Counted from the first letter of the stretch, positions 1 through 12,575 are shown. The stretch is DNA of 64,000 nt from Saccharibacillus alkalitolerans (GCF_011090185.1 NZ_JAAFGS010000008.1:124001-188000), one strand, 5' to 3'. Made by a program: numbers and translations. The notes: generated by a model not told the origin, from the letters alone.

Positions 1-810
1 TTCGGGAGGAAGATAGCATTCCACTGCCGGCAGGTCCGCCAGCTCGTACGGCGAAGAAGGGAGCCACTCGGCGTACATTCTTTTCCAGGTTTCCCGGAAG
101 CCTTCCGGCACGCCGGGCACGTCGAAGACGGCCCAAAGCGCCGCAGGGAGGCGCAGTTCCGCCATGCCGCCGGGCAGCGGAGCGTCCGAGGCGATCGCGA
201 AATAATAATCGAACGTTTCGGACCGCCCCCATTCCCCGGCCGCCAGCACGCCCAGGATGCCGCGCAGCGGAGCATCTTCCCGGCGAATCTCCCACAGTTT
301 CCCGAAGAGCCCTTCTTCCGCCGCCTTGGCCCAGCGTACCGGTACTTCCTCGAACGCCCGCTCCGTGTTTACGGCGAGCACTTCTCCCGCAATGCGAAAC
401 GCTTCCGCCCGTTCCAACCGATAATTCATTTCCGCAGCTCCTTTTAACGTGAATTGAAAGGTAAGCCGGGGGTAGGCTTTAAGCGGCGAGCCGGTGCCGC
501 GTGCCGCTGTCGGCGTCACGCCGTGCAGCTGCTGAAACGCTCTGGCAAAAGCTTCGGGCGATTCGTAGCCGTACTTGAGCGCGACGTCCACCACTTTGAT
601 CGGCGTGTTTTGCAGCTCGAACGCGGCCAGCGTCAGCCTTCTTCGGCGAATATATTCCGCGAGCGGGATATCCGTGACGAACGCGAACATGCGCTGGAAA
701 TGCTGAGCGGGGCAGCAGGCCGCTCTTGCCGCTTCCGCATACGAAATTTCCTCCGTCAGGCGCTCCTCGATATAATCGAGCGCCGCATTCATGCGATCCA
801 TCCATTCCAA
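1..810 (-). CDS. AraC-family transcriptional regulator with GyrI-like effector domain (3' end off window)
   Basis: Transcription factor, truncated: the reading frame runs off the left edge of the window. Reading the minus strand, the N-terminus (MDRMNAALDYIEERL, about residues 4-18) and the following two helix-turn-helix units with AFARAFQQLHGVTPTAAR match AraC/XylS DNA-binding domains. The remainder (NYRLERAEAFRIAG... ending PYELADLPAVECYLPP) resembles the GyrI-like/AraC-E-bind small-molecule domain. The start is uncertain: TTG at 810 is 9 bases from a GGAGGGA ribosome site, while ATG at 801 lies further away. The ligand and regulon are unknown. It is separated from the divergent SNF2 gene by about 370 bases. 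Confidence 0.8.
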   Translation of the reverse strand, partial: MEWMDRMNAALDYIEERLTEEISYAEAARAACCPAQHFQRMFAFVTDIPLAEYIRRRRLTLAAFELQNTPIKVVDVALKYGYESPEAFARAFQQLHGVTPTAARGTGSPLKAYPRLTFQFTLKGAAEMNYRLERAEAFRIAGEVLAVNTERAFEEVPVRWAKAAEEGLFGKLWEIRREDAPLRGILGVLAAGEWGRSETFDYYFAIASDAPLPGGMAELRLPAALWAVFDVPGVPEGFRETWKRMYAEWLPSSPYELADLPAVECYLPPE

Positions 811-1180
811 CGCAACCTGTCCCTCCTCTTGTCGGCCCGGCGCGGGCGCTTCCCCGTAAACCCGTCCTTTCCCCTTCAGTCTAGAGCGTCCCCTGCCCGA
901 ATGCCTTGCGAAGGTCGTACAGCTTGTGCAAGGTTTTTTAGGGAAAGGATCGAAGGGAGGCCCGGGCGGCGTCGGCCGGATTTTTGCCGCCGTTCGTCTT
1001 CATCGTGAAGCAGGCGGCAGGGAGCGGTCAAGCCTTTCCGGGGCGAAAGCGCGAAGCGGCCTGCACGGACATTGCGGAATCAGTCGAAAAAATGCCGGAT
1101 ATCGTTTAGAATGGGGAGAAGGGCAATTTTGGCTCAGGTAGGACAGAACACGAAAAAAGCGGACAAGACGGGGGACAAAC
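811..1180. other. Intergenic region between divergent araC-like gene and SNF2 gene
   Basis: About 370 bases with no supported gene. I see a TAGAAT at 1107-1112 that could be a -10 element for the SNF2 gene, but no well-spaced -35. A 17-base motif at 1141-1157 (GGACAGAACACG then A-run) recurs with one mismatch at 5200-5216. Confidence 0.4.
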
Positions 1181-4261
<3,081 letters not shown>

Positions 4262-4334
4262 ACGCCGGAAGGGCGTCCGGCGGGGCGATAAGGGCGGCAA
4301 GCCCGCTTTGCGCCCGGCGAAAAGGGGGATGGAG

Positions 4335-5192
4335 ATGAGCAACCTGCACGTAGTACAATTGGAAGCGAAGCCGGGCCTGTTGATCGCCGTTGTCGAAGAA
4401 GAACGGCGGGAAGGTTCGGCTTCCCGCCGGGTCGAAATTCCGATTGCCCCGGCTTCGGCGAAGCAGAGGGCGGATTGGCAGCGCTTGGCGGAGCATTCGG
4501 CGCTCGGGCTGTATCGCCTGCTCGGCGAAGCCGGCGAACTGACGATACGGCCGGGAGGCGACGAGAAGCCGGGACGGAGCCGGCCGGCGCGGCGCGCCGT
4601 CGAAGGCGGCGGAGAGGCCGATGCGGAAGACCGCCGGACCGAGGCCGGCAGCGGCACGGCATCGGGGTCCGGCGAAGGCGGCGGAACGGCCGCTCGGGCG
4701 GACGGAGCCGAGATTCCGTCCGCGCGAACGCAGCTGACGTTCGACGGCGGCGAAGCCGCCTGGGAAATGACCGCCGCGCAGGCGGGCGGCGGTCCGGAAG
4801 TGCCGGCCGCCCTCGCGGCGGCGGCCGAAGCCGTCCGAACGCATCCGGCGTTCGGACTTACGCTCGCCGGCATCGATCCCGGCGAGCTGGCCGGCGCGGC
4901 GCTGGCCGCGTGGAGCGACGGCTGGGCCGCCGCTCCGGATGAAGCGGCGCCGAAATCGGCGCCGCGCGCCGCCGCGGAAGGCGGCGGCCGGGAGATCGCC
5001 GAGTGGATCGCTTCGGCGGCCGAGAAAGGCGTGCTGCACGAGCACGGACGCCTGCCGGATGAGCCGGCGGCTGCGGAAGCCGCCCTGCCGGGTCCCGGCG
5101 ATCTTTCGCTGCTGCCGGACTCCGCCCCTGCGGAAGCGGCGCTGTCGGAACTTCGGCGTGCGATGCGCGTCCGGATGGGCGGAAGCTTGTGA
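4335..5192 (+). CDS. Hypothetical Ala/Gly/Glu-rich protein downstream of SNF2 helicase
   Basis: I do not recognise a family. It encodes 285 residues from ATG 4335, chosen because an AAAAGGGGG ribosome site ends 6 bases upstream; in-frame ATGs also exist at 4308 and 4329. The N-terminal 60 residues (SNLHVVQLEAKPGLLIAVVEEERREG...) look like a folded beta-rich segment. Residues about 75-130 are low-complexity G/E/A/R. The C-terminal half is alanine-rich with possible helices (HPAFGLTLAGIDPGEL, REIAEWIASAAEKG). There is no signal peptide or membrane segment. It lies 73 bases after the SNF2 gene on the same strand, so cotranscription and a partnership with the helicase are plausible but unproven. 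Confidence 0.7.
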   Translation: MSNLHVVQLEAKPGLLIAVVEEERREGSASRRVEIPIAPASAKQRADWQRLAEHSALGLYRLLGEAGELTIRPGGDEKPGRSRPARRAVEGGGEADAEDRRTEAGSGTASGSGEGGGTAARADGAEIPSARTQLTFDGGEAAWEMTAAQAGGGPEVPAALAAAAEAVRTHPAFGLTLAGIDPGELAGAALAAWSDGWAAAPDEAAPKSAPRAAAEGGGREIAEWIASAAEKGVLHEHGRLPDEPAAAEAALPGPGDLSLLPDSAPAEAALSELRRAMRVRMGGSL

Positions 5193-5274
5193 GAAAATTG
5201 GACAGAACGCGAAAAAGACGAGATCAGCAGCGCAAGCGGAGCGGAGCAGAGCAGGACAGCAGGGAGGAATCTGC

Positions 5275-6099
5275 GTGAACATATATACCGCATCGAGATG
5301 GGGAACGATCGTGCTCGGTACGGCGCTGGCGGCGGGGCTGTTAAGCGCCTGCAGCGCCGCGGGAGCCAAAAACGAACCGGATCGCGAGGCGCAGCAGTCG
5401 GTCAAGGGGGGAACCGAAGACGGAGCGGGGAAATCGCAAAGTCCGTTTGCGGGAGATTCGCTTCAGTCCACGGTCGAACAGAAGGACGGCAGGAACGTGG
5501 TGACCAATCCGACATCGATTCATGTCGTGGTGAATAAGAATCGTCACTTGCCGGACGGCTACGAGCCGTCCGATCTGGTCGTGCCGAACGTGCCATTCTC
5601 CTTCGGCGACCCGGAGAACCAGGAGAAGAGCCGCATGCGCAAAGAAGCCGCCGGAGCGCTGGAGCAGCTGTTCGCGGGAGCGAAGAAGGACGGAATCGAG
5701 CTGTACGCCGTGTCGGGTTATCGCTCCTATGCGCGCCAGAAAGACATTTACGACTACAATGTCTCCACGCGCGGAGAAGAGGAGACGGCCAAAGTCAGCG
5801 CGGCGCCCGGCACGAGCGAGCACCAGACGGGGCTTGCCATGGACGTATCCTCGCCGAGCGTTGGCAACGCGCTGGAGCAGTCTTTCGGCGATACCGAGGA
5901 AGGCCGCTGGCTGGCCGACCGCGGGCAGGAGTACGGATTCATCGTGCACTACCTCAAAGGCAAGGAAGAGCAAACCGGCTACTCTTATGAACCGTGGCAT
6001 ATTCGCTACGTCGGGAAGGAACTGGCCGAAGCGGTACACGCCAGCGGACTGTCGCTCGAAGAGTATCTGGAAGAGAGCAGCCTGGCGGGCGGACAGTAA
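5275..6099 (+). CDS. VanY-like D-alanyl-D-alanine carboxypeptidase lipoprotein (M15B)
   Basis: Extracytoplasmic zinc peptidase predicted to trim the terminal D-Ala from peptidoglycan stem peptides. It has 274 residues from a GTG start behind AGGGAGGAA. A lipoprotein signal ends in the lipobox LSAC with Cys26, predicting anchoring on the outer face of the membrane. The M15 zinc site is visible: SGYRS near 147, GTSEHQTGLAMD near 179-190 (His and Asp ligands) and EPWHIRY near 239 (His ligand). About 100 residues of spacer follow the lipid anchor. The frame is open further upstream, but that part overlaps the preceding gene. A strong terminator follows at 6154. Confidence 0.9.
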   Translation: MNIYTASRWGTIVLGTALAAGLLSACSAAGAKNEPDREAQQSVKGGTEDGAGKSQSPFAGDSLQSTVEQKDGRNVVTNPTSIHVVVNKNRHLPDGYEPSDLVVPNVPFSFGDPENQEKSRMRKEAAGALEQLFAGAKKDGIELYAVSGYRSYARQKDIYDYNVSTRGEEETAKVSAAPGTSEHQTGLAMDVSSPSVGNALEQSFGDTEEGRWLADRGQEYGFIVHYLKGKEEQTGYSYEPWHIRYVGKELAEAVHASGLSLEEYLEESSLAGGQ

Positions 6100-6153
6100 A
6101 AGCCGTCTTTACCGGCCTGAGATCGAACGAACCCCGAATTTTCGGGACGGGGA

Positions 6154-6192
6154 AAAGACGCCCTTTACAATCGTAAAGGGCGTCTTTGTTTT
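6154..6192. terminator. Bidirectional intrinsic terminator
   Basis: A perfect 15-bp stem (AAAGACGCCCTTTAC at 6154-6168 with its complement at 6173-6187) and a 4-base AATC loop, flanked by A-rich and T-rich ends. It closes the VanY gene and may also serve the convergent alarmone synthetase gene. Confidence 0.88.
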
Positions 6193-6232
6193 GTACGGAA
6201 CAAAAAAGGACGACCTGAGGCCGTCCGCCGGT

Positions 6233-7180
6233 TCAAAGCCGGAACGTGCGTTTTTCCGAGTTCGAATCGAATAAAGCCCGGCCGTTTCTTCGTTCGGCCT
6301 CGCTTCGCACGCAGTAAGGCCCGGCGAAAGGCGGTTTATCCGAAGCGGCACGTTTGTGGGGCGGCGCGGACGACTTTTCAGGCCCGTGTAAAGTTTGAGC
6401 CCGATGTTTTCCCGCGTCTCCCCGGCCCGGCATAAAGGACTGCCCGCTTCTGCGCGACCGCTCTTCCTCTTCGCCCAGAGACAGGACCTCGCTGCGCAGC
6501 GCCAGCATCTTGTGATCCAATTCGCCTGCGGCGCCGGCTGCGGAGGAGAGTTCGCGTTCCAGATAATCCGGTACCCTCCGATCATATTTGTACAGTAAAA
6601 TATGTTCCAGACTGGCCCAGAAATCCATCGCCAGCGTGCGCATCTGCACCTCGATCCGTACCCGGCAGGTCCGGCCCTCGAACTCGACGGGGACGGACAG
6701 CAGCATATGCAGACTGCGGTAGCCGTTGGACTTGGGATTCATGATGTAGTCCTTGATCCAGAGAATCCGAAGATCCGGATGGCGGTCGATCCGGTCGAGC
6801 AGCAGGTAAATGTCGGTCACGAAGGCGAATACGATTCGCATGCCCGCGATGTCGTGGATGCGTTCGGTTACATGTTCCACGGAAGGTTCCAGACCCAGCC
6901 GCGACAATTTGTCCAGAATGCTGGCCGGCTCCTTGATACGCGTTTTAATATGTTCGATCGGGCTGAAGCCCTCGTCGCTTTTCCATTCCCTGCGTATGCG
7001 CTCGATTTCGCCGCGGAGCTGCCGAAGCGCTTGGCGGTGCATAGCGGGAGTGTGGACCCACCTGCCGCGCGGGAAAAGCCGCGTTCCGTGCGGTGCGCGA
7101 ATCGCCCTTTCCAGGGCGGCGCGCTCGGCTTCTTCCGGCAGGCTTGTTGGCGTTTCCAAAAATTCTCGGGTCTTGTTCAA
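6233..7180 (-). CDS. Small alarmone synthetase, RelA/SpoT-domain GTP pyrophosphokinase
   Basis: Transfers pyrophosphate from ATP to GDP/GTP to make (p)ppGpp, the stringent-response signal; cytoplasmic. It has 315 residues. The synthetase domain (about 65-215) contains SPIEHIKTRI, IHDIAGMRIVFAF, KDYIMNPKSNGYRSLH and RIEVQMRTLAMDFWASLEH, which carry the expected catalytic Asp, Tyr/Arg and Glu positions. No HD hydrolase, TGS or ACT domains are present, so it is a stand-alone synthetase like Bacillus YjbM/YwaC (RelQ/RelP). It is longer than the usual 210-240 residues. There is an N-terminal extension of about 60 residues and a charged low-complexity tail of about 85 residues. I cannot assign RelP versus RelQ from sequence alone. 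Confidence 0.88.
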   Translation of the reverse strand: MNKTREFLETPTSLPEEAERAALERAIRAPHGTRLFPRGRWVHTPAMHRQALRQLRGEIERIRREWKSDEGFSPIEHIKTRIKEPASILDKLSRLGLEPSVEHVTERIHDIAGMRIVFAFVTDIYLLLDRIDRHPDLRILWIKDYIMNPKSNGYRSLHMLLSVPVEFEGRTCRVRIEVQMRTLAMDFWASLEHILLYKYDRRVPDYLERELSSAAGAAGELDHKMLALRSEVLSLGEEEERSRRSGQSFMPGRGDAGKHRAQTLHGPEKSSAPPHKRAASDKPPFAGPYCVRSEAERRNGRALFDSNSEKRTFRL

Positions 7181-7361
7181 AATGATCTACTCCTGAAAGG
7201 GCTTGGATTGTGGGATCGGCGCATCTATTGTAAACTGACAAGCATAGGGAACCCGATTGTCGATTGCGGGCATGCGCCTACCCCCGCCTTATCTTGTAAC
7301 CGGAAGAGCGGGGGAGCGAATCCGGCCCGCAGGCAAGCATCGGGCGGAGATGCGCGAGGTA

Positions 7362-7392
7362 TTTTCACCGCCAGCCGCAAATCGTGTAAAAT
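7362..7392 (+). promoter_or_regulatory. Possible sigma-A promoter of zinc-ribbon gene
   Basis: TAAAAT at 7387-7392 is a good -10 element. The -35 candidates (TTTTCA at 7362 or TTCACC at 7364) are weak. It lies about 75 bases before the TTG start at 7468. Confidence 0.35.
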
Positions 7393-7467
7393 ATGGGGAT
7401 GCGCGTGCGGCATCGGCTTTTCCGGCCGCGGAAAGCCGCGCCGGTCGGAACAGAGGAGGAGAGGGAC

Positions 7468-8646
7468 TTGAATTTTTTGCAGCGGATCAAAGACGGCGCG
7501 GGGAAAGCTTCCGAACGTGCCCAGAGCGCGGTCGAAATCGGACGGCTGAACAGCCACATTTCGGATATTCAGCGCGAAATCGAAGTGCATTTTCTGCGCA
7601 TGGGACAGGTGTTTTACGAAAATTACAGCAGCCGTAACACGGGGCCGGCCGAAGAAGAAATCATGGAATTGTGTACCGCCTGCGACCTGCTGACCGAGGA
7701 GATCGCGGAGCTTCGGGCCAAGATCGCGGAGCTGCGCGGCGAGAAGCTGTGCGTATGCGGGGCGCGTCTCGATGCGGATGCCGCAGTCTGTCCGCACTGC
7801 GGACGGCAGTTGACGCCGGAAACGGCGGAGGGAGCGCCGGCGCCTTCTTCGGGCAAGGTGGAGCTCCGCAAGGAAACGGAGCGGAAATCGGAAGTCGAAT
7901 CGGAGGCGGTGCACGATCTGCTCGGGGTTCCCGGTTTCGGGCCTGACGAAGACGGGCCGTATGAAGACGAGCGTTACGAAGAGGAGCTTCGCACAGAAGA
8001 ACGCCGCGACGATCGGGAACGGCGGAGCGGGCTTCAAAACGAAGCGGAACCGTCCGAGACAGGCGAGCGTCTCCCGAACGAAGAGCGTTTCGAAACGTCG
8101 CGTCTTCGGGAGCAGCCGTCCGAAGAAGACGAGCAGTTCGAGACGAAGCGGTTCGAACTGGGGCGTTTGGAAAAAGAACAGGCCGACGAGCGGGAAGAAT
8201 CGGACCAAGGCGTCGCCGAGTACGTGCCATCCTACGAAGCGGCCTTCCGCTCGGGAGAGGAGACTCCCGAGCAGCGCGAAGAACGCCAGCGCCGCGAACT
8301 GCGCGAGATCCGGGAGCGCGAACGCCGCAAGATGAAGGAAGAGCGCGAAGCCGGAGAACGGGGAGCGCCCGCGGACGGGCCGGATGCCTATGCGGAAGAA
8401 GAAGCGGAGCCGATTCGCGATCCGGAACATGAGCGCCGGCAGCGGGAACGAATCGAGCGCGAAAAGGAACGTCAAGACGAACTGGACCGCTTGATCGCTT
8501 CATGGAACCGCGGTACGGAAGGGACCGACGAAGAGGAGCTCATCGTGCGCCGTCCGGTCGGCGAGGTGGTGCGCTGCCAGGTCTGCGGAAGCGGACTGCC
8601 GAAGGGCTCCAAATGGTGCCCGCACTGCGCTTCGGAGCAAATCTGA
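7468..8646 (+). CDS. Protein with two zinc ribbons flanking a Glu/Arg-rich coiled region
   Basis: Unknown function; 392 residues. The TTG start is chosen because AGGAGGA ends 8 bases upstream; an ATG further 5' at 7393 lacks a site. The N-terminal 100 residues (LNFLQRIKDGAGKASERAQ...) are helical. They are followed by a zinc ribbon CVCGARLDADAAVCPHCGR near 93-111. A segment of about 240 residues is dominated by Glu, Arg and Asp with heptad-like character, predicted as charged coil or disorder. The protein ends in a second ribbon, CQVCGSGLPKGSKWCPHC. No membrane segment is seen. Short zinc-ribbon proteins with this N-terminus occur in Paenibacillus-like genomes. The long charged insert may be lineage-specific. 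Confidence 0.8.
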   Translation: MNFLQRIKDGAGKASERAQSAVEIGRLNSHISDIQREIEVHFLRMGQVFYENYSSRNTGPAEEEIMELCTACDLLTEEIAELRAKIAELRGEKLCVCGARLDADAAVCPHCGRQLTPETAEGAPAPSSGKVELRKETERKSEVESEAVHDLLGVPGFGPDEDGPYEDERYEEELRTEERRDDRERRSGLQNEAEPSETGERLPNEERFETSRLREQPSEEDEQFETKRFELGRLEKEQADEREESDQGVAEYVPSYEAAFRSGEETPEQREERQRRELREIRERERRKMKEEREAGERGAPADGPDAYAEEEAEPIRDPEHERRQRERIEREKERQDELDRLIASWNRGTEGTDEEELIVRRPVGEVVRCQVCGSGLPKGSKWCPHCASEQI

Positions 8647-8710
8647 ACGAATGTCCTTCGAGCCTCGGGAAAATCGGGGCGCGCCAGGGAAGTTATGCTT
8701 GTCATACGGC

Positions 8711-8751
8711 TGCCGAACCTCTGCCCGCCGGGCAGGGGTTCGGCGTTTTGA
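8711..8751 (+). terminator. Intrinsic terminator after zinc-ribbon gene
   Basis: GCCGAACC-type stem (8712-8719 pairs with 8737-8744, extended by CTGCCCG/CGGGCAG) followed by a short GTTTTG run. Confidence 0.7.
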
Positions 8752-8757
8752 CGCTGA

Positions 8758-8787
8758 TTTGCATTTATTTGCAACGTTTTGCACGCT
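8758..8787 (+). repeat. Three tandem 10-bp TTTGCA direct repeats
   Basis: TTTGCATTTA, TTTGCAACGT and TTTGCACGCT follow each other at 8758, 8768 and 8778 with exact 10-bp period, that is, on one helical face. They lie about 75 bases upstream of the 101-residue gene. The layout resembles response-regulator direct-repeat boxes; the binding factor is unknown. Confidence 0.55.
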
Positions 8788-8862
8788 GTTACGTAGGTGA
8801 AGTTAAGGGTGTGAAAAAAATATCAAAGTTATTGGGCAAGCTTTCAGAAAGGGTGAAGGATC

Positions 8863-9168
8863 ATGGAATGCATCGTACACTTTGAGGTTATGCAGGAAGA
8901 AGAGCCGAAACAGCTGAGAGGCTTGATCTTGTTGGGCGAGGACGAGCGTCCGGGCGAGGAAAAATTCGTCAAAATGTTCGCCCGCATGGGCTACGAGGTG
9001 CGCCTCGACGACGCGGAACAGCTGTTGTTCAAGCCGGTTCATCCGTCGGCTCCTTACGAATGGATCCGGATTCGCGAACTCGATACGGGAGAAGAAAAAG
9101 GTATGGAAGACCACGACCTGAATTCGATCGTCGCGAATCTGCTCCCGAATTACAACCGTCCCATTTGA
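8863..9168 (+). CDS. Hypothetical 101-residue acidic protein
   Basis: No family recognised. The protein starts MECIVHFEVMQEEEPKQLRG from ATG 8863 behind GAAAGGGTGAAGG. It is acidic, cytoplasmic in character, with an alternating beta/alpha pattern and no Cys pair or membrane segment. It stands alone between terminators, so it is a monocistronic unit. Three tandem TTTGCA repeats precede it. The clean ribosome site, sensible composition and a terminator directly after it support it as a real gene. Confidence 0.7.
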   Translation: MECIVHFEVMQEEEPKQLRGLILLGEDERPGEEKFVKMFARMGYEVRLDDAEQLLFKPVHPSAPYEWIRIRELDTGEEKGMEDHDLNSIVANLLPNYNRPI

Positions 9169-9264
9169 GGCAAGCCGGAAATCGGAAAGCATCGGATTCG
9201 CCGGTCGCCGCCGTGTTCCGGATAAGCTCGGCTCGGCGTTTTCCTTTGATTATGCAGGCAGGAC

Positions 9265-9317
9265 AAAACGGCTCTCGGAGCCCCGCACGGAAACGGGGGG
9301 CGGGAGCCGTTTTTTTG
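9265..9317. terminator. Intrinsic terminator between convergent genes
   Basis: AAACGGCTC-type stem (9266-9277 with 9301-9312), containing an inner CCCCG/CGGGG hairpin, followed by seven T. It serves the small 8863 gene on the plus strand and possibly mscL on the minus strand. Confidence 0.75.
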
Positions 9318-9342
9318 AGCGAACCGAACGGAACCGGTACGA

Positions 9343-9828
9343 TTACGCGCCTTGTTTTGCCGGTTCGAGCTCCGACGTGCAGTGCGGGCAGCGGCTGGCC
9401 TTGGCCGACACTTCGCTGAGGCAGTACGGGCATTCGCGGGTCGTTTTTTCCGGCTGCGGTTTCTCGTGTTCCTGGCGCTTCAGCATATTGATGCCTTTGA
9501 CGAGGACGAAAATGCAGAAAGCCACGATGAGAAAATCGAGAATGTTATTGATGAACTGTCCGTACGCGATCACGGTTGCGCCGGCTTCTTGGGCCTGAGC
9601 CAGCGTGCGGATCGGCGAACCGTCGGACAGCGTCGCGTCGCGGTCCAAGTTGATGAACAGATTGGCAAAATCGACCCCGCCGAGAAGCTTGCCGACCGGC
9701 GGCATGATGATATCGTTGACGAGCGAAGTGACGATTTTTCCGAACGCGGCTCCGATGATGACGCCGACCGCGAGATCGATCACGTTGCCGCGCATTGCGA
9801 ATTCCTTAAATTCTTTGACGACTCCCAT
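9343..9828 (-). CDS. mscL: Large-conductance mechanosensitive channel MscL with C-terminal zinc ribbon
   Basis: Inner-membrane homopentameric pore that opens under membrane tension to release solutes during hypo-osmotic shock. It has 161 residues. The amphipathic N-terminus ([25 protein letters not shown]) and TM1 with the glycine-rich pore constriction are clear. A periplasmic loop with [16 protein letters not shown] and TM2 ([18 protein letters not shown]) follow. After the cytoplasmic helix it carries CPYC...CPHC (Cys133, 136, 147, 150), a zinc-ribbon tail seen in only part of the MscL family. The start ATG follows AAGGAGGG. A promoter lies at 9865-9892. Confidence 0.95.
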   Translation of the reverse strand: MGVVKEFKEFAMRGNVIDLAVGVIIGAAFGKIVTSLVNDIIMPPVGKLLGGVDFANLFINLDRDATLSDGSPIRTLAQAQEAGATVIAYGQFINNILDFLIVAFCIFVLVKGINMLKRQEHEKPQPEKTTRECPYCLSEVSAKASRCPHCTSELEPAKQGA

Positions 9829-9864
9829 GATTTCCCTCCTTGAATGATAGACGGATCAGTTTTC

Positions 9865-10966
<1,102 letters not shown>

Positions 10967-11095
10967 ACCGTCCGGAAGCGGGAGCGCTCCGGACAGGGCG
11001 TCGGCCGTCGGCCGGAAGCGGCGGCGTATCCGGCACTCCGGCGCGCATCCTGACGAATCATCCACTTCGACTATGTATAGGGGGAATCCAGCTTT

Positions 11096-12511
11096 ATGAG
11101 TTCGGACCGCATTTTCCAAAAACACCGCCATCCGGCGAAAACTTTCTCGCTCGGCATCCAGCATGTGCTGGCGATGTATGCCGGAGCGATCGTCGTGCCG
11201 ATGATCGTCGGCAACGCCATCGGCATGACGCCGGAGCAGCTGACCTACTTGATCGCGATCGACCTGCTCGCCTGCGGCGTCGCGACGCTGATGCAGGTCT
11301 GGGGCAACCGTCTGTTCGGCATCAAGCTGCCGGTCGTGCTCGGCTGCGCGTTCCAGGCCGTGTCTCCGATGATCATGATCGGCAACGCGCCGGGCATGGG
11401 CATCTCCGCGATTTACGGGGCGATTATCGCTTCGGGCCTGTTCATCTTCCTCTTCTCCGGCCTGTTCGGCCAGCTGATCCGCTTGTTCCCGCCGATCGTG
11501 ACGGGTTCCGTCGTGACCATTATCGGCCTTACGCTTATTCCGACGGCCATGACCAATCTGGGCGGCGGTAACGGAGCCGAAGACTTCGGCAGTCTGCCCA
11601 ATATCGCGCTCGGCTTCGGCGTGCTGATCTTCATCGTGCTGCTGAACCGCATTTCGACCGGATTCATCCGTTCCGTTTCGATCCTGATCGGGCTTGTCGT
11701 CGGCACGGCCGCAGCGGCTTTGATGGGCAAAGTCGATTTCTCGCCGGTAACCGACGCCAGCTGGTTCCATGCGATTACGCCGTTCCATTTCGCGGCTCCG
11801 ACGTTTAACATCAGCGCCATTCTGACCATGATCCTCGTCGCGATCGTCAGCGTCGTGGAATCGACGGGCGTGTTCATGGTGCTGGGCCGAATCGTCGGCC
11901 GCGACATCGGCTCGAAGGAGCTGGCGCGCGGCTACCGCGCGGAAGGTCTGGCGATCATGCTCGGCGGCATCTTCAATTCGTTCCCGTACACGACGTACTC
12001 TCAGAACGTCGGTCTCGTGCAGATGAGCCGCGTGAAGACGCGCGACGTCGTCGCCGTGGCGGGCATCCTGCTCGTGCTGGTCGGTTTCGTGCCGAAAATC
12101 GCCGCGACCGCGCAGCTGATCCCGCCGTCCGTGCTCGGCGGCGCGATGGTCGCGCTGTTCGGTCTCGTGCTCTCGTCGGGCGTGCGCGTGCTGGGCGACC
12201 AGGTCGACCTGTCCCGCCACGAGAACCTGTTCATCATCGCCTGCTCCGTCGGCATGGGTCTCGGCGTCTCTTCCGTGCCGGGCTTGTTCGCCGGCCTGCC
12301 CGAGCAGATTCGCATCCTGGCGGACAACGGCATCATCGCCGGCAGCTTCACTGCGATCCTCATGAATCTGCTGTTCAACGGGCTGAGCGAGAAAAACGCG
12401 CATCTTAAAGTGACCGAAGACGACGACGTGTTCGGCGGCGCGGACGAATCTTCGGCGCGGGAATCCTCCGCGCCGGCAGGTTCGAAGAACGGCGTCGGCA
12501 GCGCGGTGTAA
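11096..12511 (+). CDS. pbuX: Xanthine permease of the NCS2 family
   Basis: Membrane nucleobase:cation symporter importing xanthine. The 471 residues include about 14 hydrophobic segments. NCS2 signatures are the N-terminal SLGIQHVLAMYAGAIVVPMIVG, the VVESTGVFMVLGRIVGR segment in the middle, and SQNVGLVQMSRVKTR. The C-terminus carries a polar tail of about 30 residues. It is second in the xpt-pbuX operon, 130 bases after xpt, and therefore under the same guanine-type riboswitch. A strong terminator follows. Uric acid permeases are close relatives, but the context with xpt argues for xanthine. Confidence 0.93.
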   Translation: MSSDRIFQKHRHPAKTFSLGIQHVLAMYAGAIVVPMIVGNAIGMTPEQLTYLIAIDLLACGVATLMQVWGNRLFGIKLPVVLGCAFQAVSPMIMIGNAPGMGISAIYGAIIASGLFIFLFSGLFGQLIRLFPPIVTGSVVTIIGLTLIPTAMTNLGGGNGAEDFGSLPNIALGFGVLIFIVLLNRISTGFIRSVSILIGLVVGTAAAALMGKVDFSPVTDASWFHAITPFHFAAPTFNISAILTMILVAIVSVVESTGVFMVLGRIVGRDIGSKELARGYRAEGLAIMLGGIFNSFPYTTYSQNVGLVQMSRVKTRDVVAVAGILLVLVGFVPKIAATAQLIPPSVLGGAMVALFGLVLSSGVRVLGDQVDLSRHENLFIIACSVGMGLGVSSVPGLFAGLPEQIRILADNGIIAGSFTAILMNLLFNGLSEKNAHLKVTEDDDVFGGADESSARESSAPAGSKNGVGSAV

Positions 12512-12575
12512 CAAAAGGCCGCGGAGCCGAACGGCCCTGCGCGCCGGCTCCGCCGCCCCGACTCCCGACAAGCAG

